In this document: positions 62,911-64,000 of the stretch, in pieces
How the letters are laid out: every line of letters begins with the position of its first letter
Numbering within the stretch: the first letter of the stretch is position 1
Source of the DNA: Nostoc sp. CMAA1605
GTDB taxonomy: Bacteria; Cyanobacteriota; Cyanobacteriia; Cyanobacteriales; Nostocaceae
Assembly: GCF_021596505.1 (NCBI RefSeq)
Contig: NZ_PJIZ01000001.1
Location: 62,001 to 126,000, forward strand
Reading direction: 5' to 3'
Length of the DNA stretch: 64,000 bases
Program-made: the position numbers and the translations under genes
Notes under the pieces: model-generated
Databases searched by the model: none
What the model was told of the DNA's origin: nothing
Seen by the model: the letters and a program-made list of their open reading frames with translations, nothing else

Positions 62911-64000
62911 ATGACAGAAGTTTTACTCAAAGAGTTAAGTAATAGCGATATTAATTGGATAGTTGCTAATAGCTATCATCAGGAGTTGCCATCTGGTAGT
63001 TTACTCATGCCAGAGGGAAAATCTAGCGATTGTTTGTATATTTTACTAGATGGTACATTAACAGTTAATATTACTCAATCTGAGAATAATCCTTTGCATC
63101 GAGCTTTTACAGCTATTGATAGTGATATCAACTCAGATTGGGAAATTTCAAGAGTATCTAGGGGTGAAGTAGTCGGGGAAGTTCCTTTTGTAAGCCAGAG
63201 TTCTAACATCACTACAATTAAGGCTCTAGAAAAATCATTAGTGATGTCAATTCCTCAAGAAAAGTTAGCTGTAAAATTGCAGCAAGATGCTAGTTTTGCG
63301 GCTCGCTTTTACCGAGCGATCGCTATTATGTATGCAGACAGACTGCAAAAACTAATCACTCAACTCGGTAGACGCAAATTAACACAAGCCAAGTCTTTAA
63401 AAGACGTACTATTTGTTTTAGCTGAATTACACGATAGTGACATTGATTGGTTAATGGCTTGTGGTATTACCCAAAAAGTTGCAGCAGGTCAAACACTCAT
63501 TTATGAAAATAGTCCCGTCGATGCGCTATATATTATTTTGAGGGGAAAAATGTCTATGTCTGTCTCGGAAGATGATCGCAATCCTTTATTGCGTGCTTTT
63601 TCTGCGATTGAGGGTAAAGAAATCATTGGCAGAGAGATAGCCAAATTATCCAAAGGGGAAATATTAGGAGAAACACCGTTTATTGATAGTCGCCTCCCTT
63701 GGGCGACAGTGAAAGTAATTGAAGATTCTCTAATTTTGGCAATACCCAAACAGCAATTAGCAGTAAAATTACAACAAGATATAGGATTTTCATCTCGTTT
63801 TTACCGCGTCATTTCTATTTTATCAGCCAACAGATTGCAGGAAATCATGAGTAGAATTGGCTATGGTAGGAGAGTTTATAGTGCAGGTTTACCATTAAGT
63901 AATAATTTTGAATATGAGGATGAAATCAATATTAGTGTTTTAGATAAAATGTCTCTAGCTAGTAAAAGATTTGATTGGATGATTTCACGAATGAGCATTG
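62911..64000 (+). CDS. Double cyclic-nucleotide-binding-domain protein, 3' end outside window
   Basis: The frame runs from the ATG at 62911 (AAGGA 11 bases upstream) to the window end without a stop, giving 363 residues so far. Two tandem repeats of ~150 residues each show the cNMP-binding fold: LPSGSLLMPEGKSSDCLYIL with SRVSRGEVVGEVPFVSQSS, and VAAGQTLIYENSPVDALYII with AKLSKGEILGETPFIDSRLP. Each ends with the same helix (KLAVKLQQDASFAARFYRAI). The phosphate-binding Arg of cAMP receptors is not obvious in the first copy; LPWATVK in the second lacks it too, so the ligand may differ. It is the fifth co-directional gene of the set. Confidence 0.82.
   Translation, partial: MTEVLLKELSNSDINWIVANSYHQELPSGSLLMPEGKSSDCLYILLDGTLTVNITQSENNPLHRAFTAIDSDINSDWEISRVSRGEVVGEVPFVSQSSNITTIKALEKSLVMSIPQEKLAVKLQQDASFAARFYRAIAIMYADRLQKLITQLGRRKLTQAKSLKDVLFVLAELHDSDIDWLMACGITQKVAAGQTLIYENSPVDALYIILRGKMSMSVSEDDRNPLLRAFSAIEGKEIIGREIAKLSKGEILGETPFIDSRLPWATVKVIEDSLILAIPKQQLAVKLQQDIGFSSRFYRVISILSANRLQEIMSRIGYGRRVYSAGLPLSNNFEYEDEINISVLDKMSLASKRFDWMISRMSI

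Larger units (their letters stand above)
38144..64000. mobile_element. Probable fdxN-type excision element, one end only
   Basis: The inference rests on three things seen: fdxN breaks off at TATTC 38144-38148, a second TATTC follows at 38156, and the genes expected after fdxN (nifS, nifU, nifH) are replaced by unrelated accessory genes up to the window end. In PCC 7120 the element is excised in differentiating heterocysts by the XisF recombinase, whose gene lies near the nifS-side end. That end is outside this window, so xisF and the other border could not be seen. Simple deletion of the nif cluster is the alternative. Confidence 0.6.

Overview
The window comes from a filamentous, heterocyst-forming cyanobacterium of the Nostoc/Anabaena type. 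Evidence: nitrogen-fixation genes (a cysE/nifP-like gene, nifV, nifZ, nifT, nifB, fdxN) sit beside genes of oxygenic phototrophs (Mg-chelatase chlH, carotene ketolase crtW, NDH-1 ndhD). The HIP1 octamer GCGATCGC is frequent, and many spacers hold the short tandem repeats typical of this group. No tRNA or rRNA gene was seen.

Layout. 1-2.3 kb: 3' end of crtW, an azoreductase, a small exported protein. 2.4-4.9 kb: an IS630-type element, gene debris, and a higBA-like toxin-antitoxin pair lying between the true chlH 3' end and a partial copy of that 3' end. 4.9-8.9 kb: chlH. 9.3-12.4 kb: toxin/defence debris (DUF2281-PIN pair with a frameshift, an LRAT-like gene split by a 90-bp insertion) and a first Rpn-type nuclease gene followed by a stand-alone copy of its C-terminal tail. 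12.5-15.5 kb: LpxB-like glycosyltransferase, a membrane protein, an M23 peptidase. 15.8-20.6 kb: nifP-like cysE, two small ORFs, nifVZT and a [2Fe-2S] protein. 21.2-31 kb: housekeeping genes (ndhD, MgtC-like, GST, lytic transglycosylase, FMN reductase, ftsH). 31.2-35.3 kb: hicAB, a Ser/Thr kinase-WD40 protein and a second Rpn-type gene, again followed by a copy of its own tail. 35.7-38.15 kb: nifB and fdxN.

fdxN loses its usual 3' end at a TATTC pentamer, the known core of fdxN-element recombination, and nifSUH do not follow. Everything from about 38.15 kb to the end of the window is therefore best read as one end of an fdxN-type element that would be excised in heterocysts. Its visible cargo is three tandem two-partner-secretion exoproteins with a CHAT protease, a PAS-AraC regulator, a STAND NTPase, a kinase-CHASE2 receptor with a DUF928 protein, and a co-directional set of five genes: Cache-HAMP sensor, APC-like membrane protein, ParA-like ATPase, HExxH...ExxxD putative peptidase, and a double cyclic-nucleotide-binding protein cut by the window end.

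Three items stand out. (1) Two unrelated-in-sequence Rpn-like nuclease genes each carry an internal Shine-Dalgarno plus ATG at the start of the variable four-residue-repeat tail, and each is followed at once by a free-standing tail ORF. This looks like a duplicated form of the E. coli RpnL/RpnS gene-within-gene toxin-antitoxin arrangement. (2) The nifP and nifB upstream regions share the same ordered set of motifs, a probable common CnfR-type control region. (3) The five-gene sensor/transporter/ATPase/peptidase/cNMP set has no recognised function as a unit. At least five families of small inverted-repeat (MITE-like) elements are scattered through the spacers.
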